Shown in pieces: positions 1-7,602 of a stretch of 13,726 nucleotides of DNA. The DNA lies in NCBI GenBank assembly GCA_903827085.1, contig CAIKHC010000145.1:1-13726 (forward strand). The letters run 5' to 3'. The notes under the pieces are model-generated. The model did not search any database. It had not been told where the DNA came from and saw only the letters and a list, made by a program, of their open reading frames with translations. Positions within the stretch are counted from its first letter, which is position 1. Every line of letters begins with the position of its first letter. The DNA is from an uncultured Candidatus Nemicrothrix sp. (GTDB taxonomy: Bacteria; Actinomycetota; Acidimicrobiia; Acidimicrobiales; Acidimicrobilacustridaceae). A program made the translations under genes and the position numbers.

Positions 1-2
1 GT

Positions 3-929
3 CGGCCCTGGACCGGTATTGCGATCAGCACCGTTGTTGCTGGTGTGGCGTTCATCCCGTGGCTACCAACAATGCTCTATCAGTCTGCAAACACGGGAAC
101 ACCTTGGGCGAAGGCGTCACGACCAACCTCAGCGTTCTCGCTTGTTTTGGCCGATAACGGCGGTGGGGCCTACGGCGAACAAACCCTGGTCGGCGCCATG
201 TTCGCCATAGCGATGGTCTTCGGCCTCTTCGGCATTGCCGTCGATCGTCGCACGACAGCGTTGGATTTGCGGACCCGCCCGTCGTTGCGAGGTGCAGCAT
301 GGATAGCGGCACTGACCTTCGTGATCGGCTGCGTCGTGTCATTTGCGGCGTCGAGCGCCTTCGCGAGTCGTTATTCGGCGGTCATTTTCCCATTTCTCGC
401 GCTCCTCGCCGCTGCAGGATGTGTGTGCTTCGCATCGCGTTGGGTTCGCTTCGGAGTTGTCGCGGTGTTCTGTAGTTTCCTTGCTGTCGGGGCCTTCTGG
501 AATGTGATTTGGCAGCGAACCGAACTCAAAGTGATCGCCGAGTCGGTTGCGGCCTCGTCACAAGAGGGTGACATCGTCGTGTTCTGTCCAGATCAACTTG
601 GGCCAGCTGGTTCTCGCGTCATGCCGGCTGGTCTGACGTTGATCTCATATCCAATGTATGACGATGGCAGATTTGTTGATTGGGTCGATTACGCGCAACG
701 AAACGCGGCGTCTGATCCCGACGCTTTCGCTGCTCGACTGTTGGCCGAGGCCGGCTCAACCCGCTCGATTTATCTGGTGTGGAACGATTCCTACAAGACG
801 TTCGAAGGTAAGTGCGGCGGGCTGATCGCCGCACTCGCGGCCGCACGGCCGGCAGAACTGATCATTGGCGACGACGGTGACCGCTATTTTGAGCACGCTG
901 CTCTCACCAGATTCGCTGCTCCCGCATGA
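3..929 (+). CDS. GT39-type membrane glycosyltransferase, C-terminal part (5' truncated)
   Basis: The frame is open from the first complete codon at base 3, so the gene starts upstream of the window and only about 308 C-terminal residues are seen. Visible are about five hydrophobic segments, including one around AFIPWLPTML and one around GVVAVFCSFLAVGAFW. They are followed by a soluble tail of about 140 residues with the sequences VVFCPDQLGPAGSR and FVDWVDYAQRN. The PWLPTxLYQ...TGTPWA pattern and this type of tail resemble actinobacterial proteins annotated as family 39 glycosyltransferases. Those are GT-C fold enzymes that move a sugar from a polyprenyl-phosphate donor to an acceptor on the outer side of the membrane. 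The catalytic N-terminal loop is outside the window, so activity cannot be judged here. The stop overlaps the next gene's ATG (ATGA), so the two are translationally coupled. Donor and acceptor are unknown. Confidence 0.72.
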   Translation, partial: RPWTGIAISTVVAGVAFIPWLPTMLYQSANTGTPWAKASRPTSAFSLVLADNGGGAYGEQTLVGAMFAIAMVFGLFGIAVDRRTTALDLRTRPSLRGAAWIAALTFVIGCVVSFAASSAFASRYSAVIFPFLALLAAAGCVCFASRWVRFGVVAVFCSFLAVGAFWNVIWQRTELKVIAESVAASSQEGDIVVFCPDQLGPAGSRVMPAGLTLISYPMYDDGRFVDWVDYAQRNAASDPDAFAARLLAEAGSTRSIYLVWNDSYKTFEGKCGGLIAALAAARPAELIIGDDGDRYFEHAALTRFAAPA

Positions 930-2050
930 GAGATGTACTCGCTGCACGTTCAAGAGGCGTTCTGCTTGACCTTCGCGAGGTCATCATCCCGTGGTTGACG
1001 ACCAGGGTCTTGATCGCGATTGGTTTCGTCACTGCCTACGCAGCTTCTGACCAGTTATCGCCTTTGAGTCGTCCGAATGCGCTTACCGAAGGCCTCATTG
1101 CGTGGGACGGCACTTGGTATCGCGATATTGCCGAGTTCGGTTATAGCGCAATCGATCCCGAGGGTCTGCGATTCTTTCCTCTCTTCCCGCTTCTCGGTCG
1201 AGCTGTTTCGGTCATCACGTTGGGACGTACCGATGTCGCGCTGATCCTGATTGCGAACATCGCATCACTTTTCTTGGCGATCGCCATTCGTCGTTTGGTG
1301 ATCTTCGAACGAGGTTCGAAAGAACTCGCAAACCGCGCCGTATGGATCGTTTGCGTCTTCCCCGGCGCATTTGTTTTGGCCTGGGGCTACGCAGAATCCC
1401 TATGGCTTCTTGCAGCAGTCTTCGGATTTTGGGCCATCCGCACCCGTCGGTGGGGATGGGCGATTGCTGCCGGACTGATCGTTGGATTCTCGAGACCTCT
1501 CGGCATCGCTTTTGCCGCCCCGGCCGCTATCGAACTCGTCAGGATTTGGAAACAGGCCAAGAGCACCGAGCGAATAGTCGGCGCCGGAGCCGTTCTCGCT
1601 CCGTTCGCAGCGACGGGCGCGTACTTGCTGTGGGTGAAGTCGGTCTTTGGCGATGCGTGGCTCCCGTTCTCTGTTCAAGGCGACCTGCGAGGATCCACAG
1701 AGAACCCGCTTCTTCGGATTTGGGATGGGTTCTCACAGATGTTTGGGGCAGAACGCCTCGGGGATGGACTCCACATCCCGTTTGCCATCGTGTTTGTGGC
1801 GTTACTCGTACTGACCTTCCGTTGGTGGCCGGTTTCGTACGGAATCTTCGCCGCCATTGTTCTTGCTGCGGCGCTCGGAGCAGAGAACCTCAACTCACTT
1901 GAACGATACGGACTCAATGCCTTTCCGTTGGCTTTGTCTCTCGCTGTCCTAACCAGGAACGCAAAGACTGATCGCGTCGTTACGACAGTTTTGGCCGGGG
2001 GAGTTGTGGCATTGAGCGCTCTTGCATGGACGGGCGCGTACGTTCCCTAG
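926..2050 (+). CDS. PIG-V-like integral membrane mannosyltransferase
   Basis: A 374-residue polytopic membrane protein. The first outer loop carries WDGTWYRDIAEFGY (residues 60-73) and RFFPLFPLL (82-90). This is the signature arrangement of bacterial PIG-V/GPI-mannosyltransferase-II-like proteins, in which the acidic residue of the WDG motif (D61) is the likely catalytic base. A later segment, FPGAFVLAWGYAESLWLL followed by FSRPLGIA, matches the family's second conserved region. Many hydrophobic helices follow up to the C terminus. The family uses polyprenyl-phosphate-mannose in the membrane; the acceptor here is not known. The ATG overlaps the upstream stop by 4 bp and no Shine-Dalgarno is visible, so translation probably depends on coupling to the GT39 gene. 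The pair likely acts in the same cell-surface glycan or protein-mannosylation route (inference). Confidence 0.8.
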   Translation: MRDVLAARSRGVLLDLREVIIPWLTTRVLIAIGFVTAYAASDQLSPLSRPNALTEGLIAWDGTWYRDIAEFGYSAIDPEGLRFFPLFPLLGRAVSVITLGRTDVALILIANIASLFLAIAIRRLVIFERGSKELANRAVWIVCVFPGAFVLAWGYAESLWLLAAVFGFWAIRTRRWGWAIAAGLIVGFSRPLGIAFAAPAAIELVRIWKQAKSTERIVGAGAVLAPFAATGAYLLWVKSVFGDAWLPFSVQGDLRGSTENPLLRIWDGFSQMFGAERLGDGLHIPFAIVFVALLVLTFRWWPVSYGIFAAIVLAAALGAENLNSLERYGLNAFPLALSLAVLTRNAKTDRVVTTVLAGGVVALSALAWTGAYVP

Positions 2051-2073
2051 CAGTCGCCAAGAGATTGTCGGGT

Positions 2074-2298
2074 ATGCGCGAGACTCGGCCGATGGGTAAC
2101 GATCTTTTCGACACCGCACCACTCGACTTCACCTGTCCGCGGTGTGAACTGCCTGCCAGTGCGCGTTTCTATGGTCCTTGCGACGACTGTCGAAGGAGCA
2201 TGAGAGCGACATTGGGCACCGCGGCTCGTGAGATCGAAGCCGAGGCCTACGAACCGAAGATGAATGTTGTTCCAAACGCCGTTGCCACAAAGGACTAA
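2074..2298 (+). CDS. Small zinc-ribbon protein of unknown function
   Basis: A hydrophilic protein of about 74 residues. Two CxxC knuckles, C21/C24 (CPRC) and C36/C39 (CDDC), are separated by 11 residues, a typical four-cysteine zinc-binding layout. The second half is helical and charged (REIEAEAYEP), with no membrane segment. I chose the ATG at 2074 because a GAGATT lies about 8-13 nt before it and because the further in-frame ATG upstream (2026) lies inside the PIG-V gene. The ATG at 2092 is an equally possible start, giving 68 residues and keeping all four cysteines. The gene follows the mannosyltransferase by 23 bp in the same direction and converges on the cyclophilin gene 18 bp away. Its role is not recognised. 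Zinc binding is inferred from the cysteines only. Confidence 0.62.
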   Translation: MRETRPMGNDLFDTAPLDFTCPRCELPASARFYGPCDDCRRSMRATLGTAAREIEAEAYEPKMNVVPNAVATKD

Positions 2299-2316
2299 GC
2301 GTTTGTCAACGAGGGA

Positions 2317-2793
2317 TTAGCCATCGATTGGAAGTTCTTCGACGGAGACCGAGGTCATGACGTCGCCAACGGAGATGTTCTTTACGACATCAAGTCCGGC
2401 AACTGTTGTGCCAAACAGGCTGTACTGCTTCGGCAATCCGAGCTGGTCCCCGAGACAAATGAAAAATTGCGATCCGTTGGTATCGGGACCTGAATTCGCC
2501 ATAGCAACAGCGCCATCGCGGTAGTTGCCCTGTACGGGTTCGTCGGCGAACTTGTAACCCGGCCCGCCGGTTCCGGTTCCCGAGGGGCAGCCGCCCTGGA
2601 TGACGAATCCGGGAACAACGCGATGGAAGGTGAGCCCGTCGTAGAAACCGCTACGAGCGAGGGTGACAAAGTTGTTCACCGTATTCGGCGCGATTCGCGG
2701 GTCGAGATCCATGACGATGTCGCCCTTGGGCGTTGCGATCGTGACTCGATAGATGGTTGATGTGTCGATCGTGAATTCAGGTGCGGAAGCCAT
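2317..2793 (-). CDS. Cyclophilin-type peptidyl-prolyl cis-trans isomerase
   Basis: A 158-residue single-domain cyclophilin, which catalyses proline isomerisation during protein folding. The core motifs are intact: FHRVVPGFVIQGG (residues 56-68, catalytic Arg58, Phe63, Gln66) and MANSGPDTNGSQFFI (98-112, with Gln109 and Phe111). Compared with human CypA, the loop before the last strands reads LPKQYSLFG, so the Trp121 and His126 positions are replaced. This is common in bacterial members and predicts weak cyclosporin binding. There is no signal peptide, so it should be cytosolic. The ATG at 2793 was chosen because the protein then begins just before the cyclophilin fold. The frame stays open to 3057 but runs antisense through the divergent glycosylase gene. 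A GAGG lies only 2 nt before the ATG, inside the right arm of an inverted repeat. Confidence 0.93.
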   Translation of the reverse strand: MASAPEFTIDTSTIYRVTIATPKGDIVMDLDPRIAPNTVNNFVTLARSGFYDGLTFHRVVPGFVIQGGCPSGTGTGGPGYKFADEPVQGNYRDGAVAMANSGPDTNGSQFFICLGDQLGLPKQYSLFGTTVAGLDVVKNISVGDVMTSVSVEELPIDG

Positions 2794-2820
2794 GGCCTCA
2801 TCGTGGCACAAGTTGAGGCC
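2794..2820. repeat. Inverted repeat in the divergent cyclophilin/glycosylase promoter region
   Basis: Perfect 7-bp arms GGCCTCA (2794-2800) and TGAGGCC (2814-2820) are separated by 13 bp. The left arm abuts the cyclophilin start codon. In the cyclophilin mRNA the repeat would fold into a stem that contains the only Shine-Dalgarno-like GAGG. It could be an operator for both genes or an RNA hairpin; chance is also possible with arms this short. Confidence 0.4.
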
Positions 2821-2824
2821 CTCA

Positions 2825-2830
2825 TAGACT
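2825..2830 (+). promoter_or_regulatory. Candidate -10 box giving a leaderless glycosylase mRNA
   Basis: TAGACT matches the actinobacterial TANNNT -10 consensus and 4 of 6 bases of TATAAT. It ends 6 nt before the ATG at 2837, so transcription would begin at or next to the start codon. No Shine-Dalgarno lies between it and the ATG. No good -35 is visible at 17-18 bp. Confidence 0.45.
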
Positions 2831-2836
2831 GTCTCC

Positions 2837-3463
2837 ATGGCCGCCAACCACCTCGAAGCAACAGAGGTTCTCGTCCAAAGGGATCCAGTGCTCGCCGATC
2901 TGGTGGAGCGGCACGGTTCGATGAGGATCGGAGTGGCTCCTCCTGTAGCGAAACGCTTTGAGACTCTTGCGAACTCGATTGCCTCGCAGCAACTCAACGG
3001 GCGGGCTGCCCAGACCATCTGGGGCCGGGTGCGAGGGAGGGTTGAGGGCCCGTTCACCGCCGAGGCGGTGTTGGCAGTACCTGAATCATTATGGCGAGAC
3101 GCTGGCCTCTCTGGAGCGAAAGCTGCCTCGCTGATTGATTTGGCGGAACACGTGGCTGATGGACGCGTTCAACTGGAGCGCGTCGGACGTATGTCAGACA
3201 GCGAAGTGGTGTCGCATCTCACCGCTGTGCGTGGGATCGGCCCTTGGACAGCGCAGATGTTCCTCATGTTCTCTCTTCGACGCCTCGATGTCTGGCCGAC
3301 TGGCGACTACGGAGTGCGTATGGGTTACGGAAAAGCGTTTCGTCGCGGAGTCATCCCCACAGCGAAGGAACTCGAACCTCTTGGTGACCGTTTTCGTCCC
3401 TATCGAAGCGTGGTCGCCTGGTATTGCTGGGCGGCGGCAGACGATCCTGAATTCTCTGCGTAA
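2837..3463 (+). CDS. HhH-GPD DNA glycosylase (3-methyladenine glycosylase II type)
   Basis: A 208-residue base-excision repair enzyme that would remove alkylated bases from DNA, leaving an abasic site. The helix-hairpin-helix is seen as LTAVRGIGPWTAQMF (residues 128-142), followed by the catalytic aspartate D157 in PTGDYGVRMG. SQQLNGRAA (50-58) is the usual AlkA/MAG-family helix near the active site. The protein is shorter than E. coli AlkA and lacks its N-terminal TBP-like domain, resembling the compact MAG type. No cysteine cluster follows the HhH, so it is not an Nth/MutY-type iron-sulfur enzyme. The ATG at 2837 gives a normal family N terminus. It is divergent from the cyclophilin gene and converges with the transporter operon, whose last gene ends 11 bp away. 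Substrate range cannot be read from the sequence. Confidence 0.9.
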   Translation: MAANHLEATEVLVQRDPVLADLVERHGSMRIGVAPPVAKRFETLANSIASQQLNGRAAQTIWGRVRGRVEGPFTAEAVLAVPESLWRDAGLSGAKAASLIDLAEHVADGRVQLERVGRMSDSEVVSHLTAVRGIGPWTAQMFLMFSLRRLDVWPTGDYGVRMGYGKAFRRGVIPTAKELEPLGDRFRPYRSVVAWYCWAAADDPEFSA

Positions 3464-3474
3464 CGGCGATCCGA

Positions 3475-4488
3475 CTACAGAGAAGCGGGAGTTCCCTCAA
3501 GCGGAAAATGGCAGGCGACATAGTGGTCGTCGCCCACAGCAGTCATCACAGGTTCGACCTGCGCACAGAGCTCTTGGGCATTCGGGCAACGGGTACGGAA
3601 GCGACATCCGCTCGGGGGCGCTATTGGCGATGGGATCTCGCCGGAAAGGCCAGCGAAGTCTCCCTTGGGCGCGTCGGGATCGGGAGGTGGAATCGAATCG
3701 AGCAGCGTTTTTGTATAGGGATGTGCAGGGTGGGCGTAGAGAAGATCGGGATTTCCAACCTCACACAGCTTGCCGAGGTACATGACCGCAACCCGGTCGC
3801 TCACATTCTTCACAACTGCAAGATCGTGAGCGATGAAGAGCATGGTGAGCCCGTAGCGCTCTTTCATGTCCTGCAACAGATTCAGAATCTGAGCCTGCAC
3901 CGAAACGTCGAGTGCCGACACGGGCTCGTCGCAAATAAGAAGTTTGGGCTCGAGCATTAGTGAACGAGCTATGCAAATTCGTTGACACTGGCCGCCGGAG
4001 AATTCCGATGGACGTCGTGAGCGCGCCCCCTCGGGATCGATGCCAACTGACTCGAGTGTTTTGTTGACAAGGGCTGCTTGTTCTGCCGCCGTGCCGCGCT
4101 TCCAAATACGTAATGGCTCCGCAACGATGTCTGTCACGTTGCGTCTGGGGTTCAGCGATGAGATTGGATCCTGGAAAATCATCTGCATCTGCGGGCGGAT
4201 CTCACGCAGGTCTGAGCCGGAGAGTTTGGTGAGGTCGTGCTGTTCGAGGAGGACCGAGCCGGAGGTGGGCGAAGGCATCTGCATGAGTGCCCGACCTGTT
4301 GTCGATTTACCCGAGCCTGATTCGCCGACGAGTCCGAGCGTCTCACCCGGAAGGATGTCGAGACTGACGTCGCTCACTGCGTGAACCTTGAGCCCGGTGG
4401 ATCCGATGGGGAACTCCACGACGATGTTCTCGGCGCGCAAGAGCGACGCTGACGCATCGCGCAGATGAGCAGTACCCGAACCGGCCAT
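3475..4488 (-). CDS. oppF: Oligopeptide/dipeptide ABC importer ATPase, OppF/DppF type
   Basis: A 337-residue nucleotide-binding subunit that powers import through the OppB/OppC-type channel at the inner face of the membrane. It has Walker A GESGSGKST (55-63), Q-loop Gln106 in FQDP, ABC signature FSGGQ (163-167), Walker B LLICDEP (183-189), D-loop SALD and switch His221. The C-terminal extension typical of this family (PPSGCRFRTRCP) carries Cys295, 301, 308 and 326, a four-cysteine pattern linked to a [4Fe-4S] cluster in some relatives. The start ATG overlaps the OppD-type stop by 1 base (TAATG), with a GGGAG Shine-Dalgarno 6 nt before it. It is the last gene of the operon; no terminator hairpin is seen in the 11 bp before the convergent glycosylase gene. 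Opp and Dpp names cannot be told apart from sequence alone. Confidence 0.94.
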   Translation of the reverse strand: MAGSGTAHLRDASASLLRAENIVVEFPIGSTGLKVHAVSDVSLDILPGETLGLVGESGSGKSTTGRALMQMPSPTSGSVLLEQHDLTKLSGSDLREIRPQMQMIFQDPISSLNPRRNVTDIVAEPLRIWKRGTAAEQAALVNKTLESVGIDPEGARSRRPSEFSGGQCQRICIARSLMLEPKLLICDEPVSALDVSVQAQILNLLQDMKERYGLTMLFIAHDLAVVKNVSDRVAVMYLGKLCEVGNPDLLYAHPAHPYTKTLLDSIPPPDPDAPKGDFAGLSGEIPSPIAPPSGCRFRTRCPNAQELCAQVEPVMTAVGDDHYVACHFPLEGTPASL

Positions 4489-5576
4489 TAGTTACTCCCT
4501 GCCGAGCTCATTGCACCCGGTGCAGGCACGCCGACGGGCACGCCGGCCGCAGTGTTTCGCGCAAGAGCCTCACGGTTACCTTCAGAGCCAACGGGATACC
4601 AGCAGCGCCATGCATGACCATTCGCTGACTCGAGCGGTGGTTCTTCATTGAGACACTTCTCTTGCACATAGCGACACCGAGGAGCGAAGTTGCAACCCTT
4701 CGGAGGTGACAAGAGATTGGGAGGGCGTCCGGGAATGGCTTCGAGCCGTGTGTGGCTTGGGTGTTCGATCCGAGGGATTGAACGCAGAAGCGCTTCGGTA
4801 TAGGGCATCTTCATTGAGCGGAAAAGGTCGGAGGTTGCGGCCTTCTCAACAACTTTGCCGCCGTACATGACCATGATTTCGTCGGTTCGGCTCGCGACGA
4901 CGCCGAGATCGTGGCTCACGAGAATCATGGCCATATGACGATCTCGTTGGAGATCATCGAGAAGATCAAGGATCTGGGCCTGAACCGTGACATCGAGAGC
5001 CGTTGTGGGTTCATCGGCAAAGAGGATCTTGGGACCACATGCCAGCGCGATGGCAATCGTGACTCGCTGTCGCATACCGCCCGAAAGTTGATGCGGGTAC
5101 TCGTTCAGACGGCGTTCTGGCTCGGGAATTCCAACCTGTCGTAGGAGCGAGGTAGCCGTAGCTTTCGCCTCTTCCTTATCTACCCCGAGGTGATGTCGAA
5201 GAGACTCGGTGATCTGCTTTCCGATCTTCATGACCGGATTAAGCGATGTCATGGGGTCCTGGAAAATCATCGCCATCTCGGCGCCCCACACATGACTCAT
5301 CTGCTTTTCGTTGTAGCCGATGACATCTGTGCCTTCATAGAGGACATGACCTTCGCGAATGACATTTCGATCGGGAAGCAAACCCATTACCGATCGAGAG
5401 AGCACAGTCTTTCCTGATCCCGATTCGCCAACGACGCCAAGAGTTTGACCTCGCTCAAGGACAAACGAAACATCATCAACTGCGTGGACGACGCCATGTT
5501 CGGTGCGGAATGAGGTCGAAAGATTCCGCACTTCGAGCAACGGTGAGTTTTGGGAATGAGGTGATGTGTCGGTCAC
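4488..5576 (-). CDS. oppD: Oligopeptide/dipeptide ABC importer ATPase, OppD/DppD type
   Basis: A 362-residue ATPase expected to pair with the OppF-type subunit. It shows Walker A GESGSGKT (50-57), Q-loop Gln106 in IFQDPMTSLNP, signature LSGGM (164-168), Walker B ILFADEP (184-190), D-loop TALD (192-195) and switch His222. The C-terminal region PPKGCNFAPRC carries Cys295, 301, 308 and 325, the same spacing as in its partner. After it comes an Ala/Gly/Pro-rich tail of about 35 residues that looks disordered. The start is GTG at 5576, only 2 nt after the permease C stop, with an AGAGG Shine-Dalgarno 7 nt upstream. It ends with a 1-base overlap with oppF. The order B-C-D-F is the usual one for this importer class. 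The substrate is unknown (peptides, nickel and other small molecules are all possible). Confidence 0.94.
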   Translation of the reverse strand: MTDTSPHSQNSPLLEVRNLSTSFRTEHGVVHAVDDVSFVLERGQTLGVVGESGSGKTVLSRSVMGLLPDRNVIREGHVLYEGTDVIGYNEKQMSHVWGAEMAMIFQDPMTSLNPVMKIGKQITESLRHHLGVDKEEAKATATSLLRQVGIPEPERRLNEYPHQLSGGMRQRVTIAIALACGPKILFADEPTTALDVTVQAQILDLLDDLQRDRHMAMILVSHDLGVVASRTDEIMVMYGGKVVEKAATSDLFRSMKMPYTEALLRSIPRIEHPSHTRLEAIPGRPPNLLSPPKGCNFAPRCRYVQEKCLNEEPPLESANGHAWRCWYPVGSEGNREALARNTAAGVPVGVPAPGAMSSAGSN

Positions 5577-5578
5577 TG

Positions 5579-6559
5579 TCAGGCCTCTTTCACATCGGTG
5601 TACTCACGGATGCGGTCGCCGGCGAAGTTGAGGGCGAGCACAGTAAGAAACAGAACAGCACTTGGAATAAGCGAAATCCACGGTGCGCCATTTTCGAGCG
5701 CAGGCTTGCCGCTCACGATCATGTTGCCCCAGGTCGGCGTTGACGCTGCATCAATCGAGAGACCAAGGAAGGAGAGGCCTCCTTCGGCCACAATCGCAAC
5801 GGCTATCGCAATGATTGAAAAGGAAAGTAGAGGCGGAATGATGTTCGGAAGGATCTCTCGACGGAGAATTCGAACATTGCTCGCTCCAAGCGATCGTGCT
5901 GCAGTGACGAACTCTCGCTGTCCGTAAATCAATGCATTAGCTCGGACGAGGCGCGAAGTAGGAGCAATGGCAACGATGCCAAGGGCAATCGACACAGTGA
6001 CCACGGTCTTTGAATCGGTGAAATTCACGATGGCGAGAGCAAGCAGTAGGGCAGGGAATGAGAGAAGAACGTCCATCATCACCATGAGCACCGTTTCGGT
6101 TTTACCTCGCAGATACCCAGCCGCCATTCCGACGGAAGTTCCGATGATCCCGCCGAAGAGGATTGAGAGAAAGCCAACCGCAAGCGAAGCCCGAGCGCCC
6201 CAGATAACTCGCGAGAAAATGTCCCGACCAAGGGCGTCGGTTCCAAACCAGAACGTGGCGTTGGGGGCAAGACGCGGTCGGCCGACGATCTTTGCTGGGT
6301 CCTTAATTGGCAACCATGGCGCTGTGATCGCCGAGACGACAATAAGGATGAAGAATCCCGCTGCGATCCAAAAAAAGAGGCCTAAACGTTTCTTTGCCCG
6401 AGCCCCTTCAACCTGATCAGGGTCAAGCGTGTGAAGAGTCTCGAGGCTGCGGGAATCCCCATCGGCGATGCGCGTGACTTCGGTGGCGAGGTCGCCACTT
6501 GCAGAAAAGACCGAGTCGGCTGCCGGACGGCCGGCAGCGTCAGGCGAGGGCGCGGGCAT
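5579..6559 (-). CDS. oppC: Oligopeptide/dipeptide ABC importer permease, OppC/DppC type
   Basis: A membrane subunit of 326 residues from the ATG at 6559. A cytosolic N-terminal extension of about 55 residues, acidic and low in complexity, precedes the first helix (LGLFFWIAAGFFILIVV). Next comes the family motif FGTDALGRDIFSRVIWGARASL, four to five more helices, and the EAA loop FVTAARSLGASNVRILRREI that docks on the ATPases. It then has the usual EGGLSFLGLS segment. I prefer 6559 because AGGA lies 8 nt upstream and the overlap with the permease B gene is 20 bp. An in-frame TTG at 6601 would overlap more and lacks a Shine-Dalgarno. The unusually long N terminus is variable in this family and is the least certain part of the model. 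Confidence 0.92.
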   Translation of the reverse strand: MPAPSPDAAGRPAADSVFSASGDLATEVTRIADGDSRSLETLHTLDPDQVEGARAKKRLGLFFWIAAGFFILIVVSAITAPWLPIKDPAKIVGRPRLAPNATFWFGTDALGRDIFSRVIWGARASLAVGFLSILFGGIIGTSVGMAAGYLRGKTETVLMVMMDVLLSFPALLLALAIVNFTDSKTVVTVSIALGIVAIAPTSRLVRANALIYGQREFVTAARSLGASNVRILRREILPNIIPPLLSFSIIAIAVAIVAEGGLSFLGLSIDAASTPTWGNMIVSGKPALENGAPWISLIPSAVLFLTVLALNFAGDRIREYTDVKEA

Positions 6560-7493
6560 GACGAATCCTGGGGTCGAGGGCGGCGTAGAGGAGATCAACA
6601 AGGAAATTCACGATGACATAAGCGCAAGCAATGACGACGATTGCACCTTGCACGGGCACGTAATCCTGACCCTGGATTGCTGCGTAGGTGTAGCCGCCGA
6701 GGCCATTCAGGCCGAAGATGACCTCGAGAATGACTGCGCCGCCGATCAGACGACCAAAGTTGAGGCCAATCACCGTGATGATCGAGAAGGTCGATGGTTT
6801 GAACGCGTGTCCATAGAGAACCCGGCGAGGAGACATGCCTTTTGCCCGCGCCATTGCGATGAAGTCTTCCTGCATCGTGGCGATGAGGTCGGTGCGAAGC
6901 AGTCGCATGTAGACGGCCATTTCCGCGACCGCGAGACAAATTGCAGGAATCGTTAGAGAGGCGAGGCTTGCGATGGGTCCATCGCTAAACGGTGTGTACC
7001 CAGTGGCGTTTCCGATTCCGAGTGTGACCGGGAAGATCCAAATGAGGAGCATCGCCATCACGAAATTCGGTACGGCCAAGAGCATGAAAAGCGTTGCGCT
7101 CGAGGAACGATCGAGCACTCCGCCGGCTCTCTTCGCTGCGGCAAAAGCGAGAGGAACGGCAACAAGTAGGGCAAGGAACTGCGAATACAGAAGCAGTTCA
7201 ATGGTCACCGGCATTCGCTCCGCGAGAGCTTCAGAAACAGGTTGAGCGTTTCGCGCCGAGGAGCCGAGGTCTCCAGTTACGGCGTCTCCGAGCCAACGTA
7301 CGTAGCGAACCGGCATTGGATCATCGAGCCGAAACTCGGCGCGTTTTTGGTCGACGCACTCCTGGCCGCCGGCACCGGCGCACAAACGAGTAGCGGTATC
7401 GCCGGGGAGAAGTTCGAGTAGCAGGAACGAAAGGAACGTTACGCACAGAAGCACGACGAGAAGCTGCAAGATTTTCCTGCGTACGAATCTCAT
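6540..7493 (-). CDS. oppB: Oligopeptide/dipeptide ABC importer permease, OppB/DppB type
   Basis: A 317-residue membrane subunit. The first helix (ILQLLVVLLCVTFLSFLLL) starts right after a basic RFVRRK, followed by the LPGD motif seen in most OppB/DppB proteins. A periplasmic loop follows, then about five further helices. The EAA loop reads EDFIAMARAKGMSPRRVLYGHAFKPS, and the end DLLYAALDPRIRHA is the normal family C terminus. The outer loop after LPGD contains two cysteines (LCAGAGGQECVDQ), which could form a disulfide. The ATG at 7493 is supported by GAGG 7 nt upstream. It is the first gene of the operon, about 100 nt downstream of a good promoter. No binding-protein gene lies next to it: the upstream neighbour is a phosphodiesterase. 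Confidence 0.94.
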   Translation of the reverse strand: MRFVRRKILQLLVVLLCVTFLSFLLLELLPGDTATRLCAGAGGQECVDQKRAEFRLDDPMPVRYVRWLGDAVTGDLGSSARNAQPVSEALAERMPVTIELLLYSQFLALLVAVPLAFAAAKRAGGVLDRSSSATLFMLLAVPNFVMAMLLIWIFPVTLGIGNATGYTPFSDGPIASLASLTIPAICLAVAEMAVYMRLLRTDLIATMQEDFIAMARAKGMSPRRVLYGHAFKPSTFSIITVIGLNFGRLIGGAVILEVIFGLNGLGGYTYAAIQGQDYVPVQGAIVVIACAYVIVNFLVDLLYAALDPRIRHARALA

Positions 7494-7564
7494 CGTGTTG
7501 CCTCGTTGTGGTTTGAGACTGGCAGATGCAGCATGGGGATCGGATCTCGGATTTCGACTCGCGA

Positions 7565-7578
7565 GGGGCGATCGCCCC
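7565..7578. promoter_or_regulatory. Perfect 14-bp palindrome GGGGCGATCGCCCC, candidate operator
   Basis: The sequence equals its own reverse complement. It lies about 25 bp downstream of the transporter promoter's -10 box and about 72 bp before the oppB start, a usual place for a repressor site. Alternatively it may be a GC-rich chance palindrome. The regulator is unknown. Confidence 0.45.
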
Positions 7579-7602
7579 CATGTGACCTACGCCACAGACC
7601 GG

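Noticed and set aside
2299..2316. Terminator between the convergent zinc-ribbon and cyclophilin genes.
   Set aside because: The 18-bp gap has no inverted repeat or T-run.
2794..3057. N-terminal extension of the cyclophilin frame.
   Set aside because: It is antisense to the start of the DNA glycosylase gene and has no cyclophilin sequence. The ATG at 2793 gives the usual length.
3464..3474. Terminator between the convergent glycosylase and oppF genes.
   Set aside because: Only 11 bp, and no stem of useful length is visible on either side.
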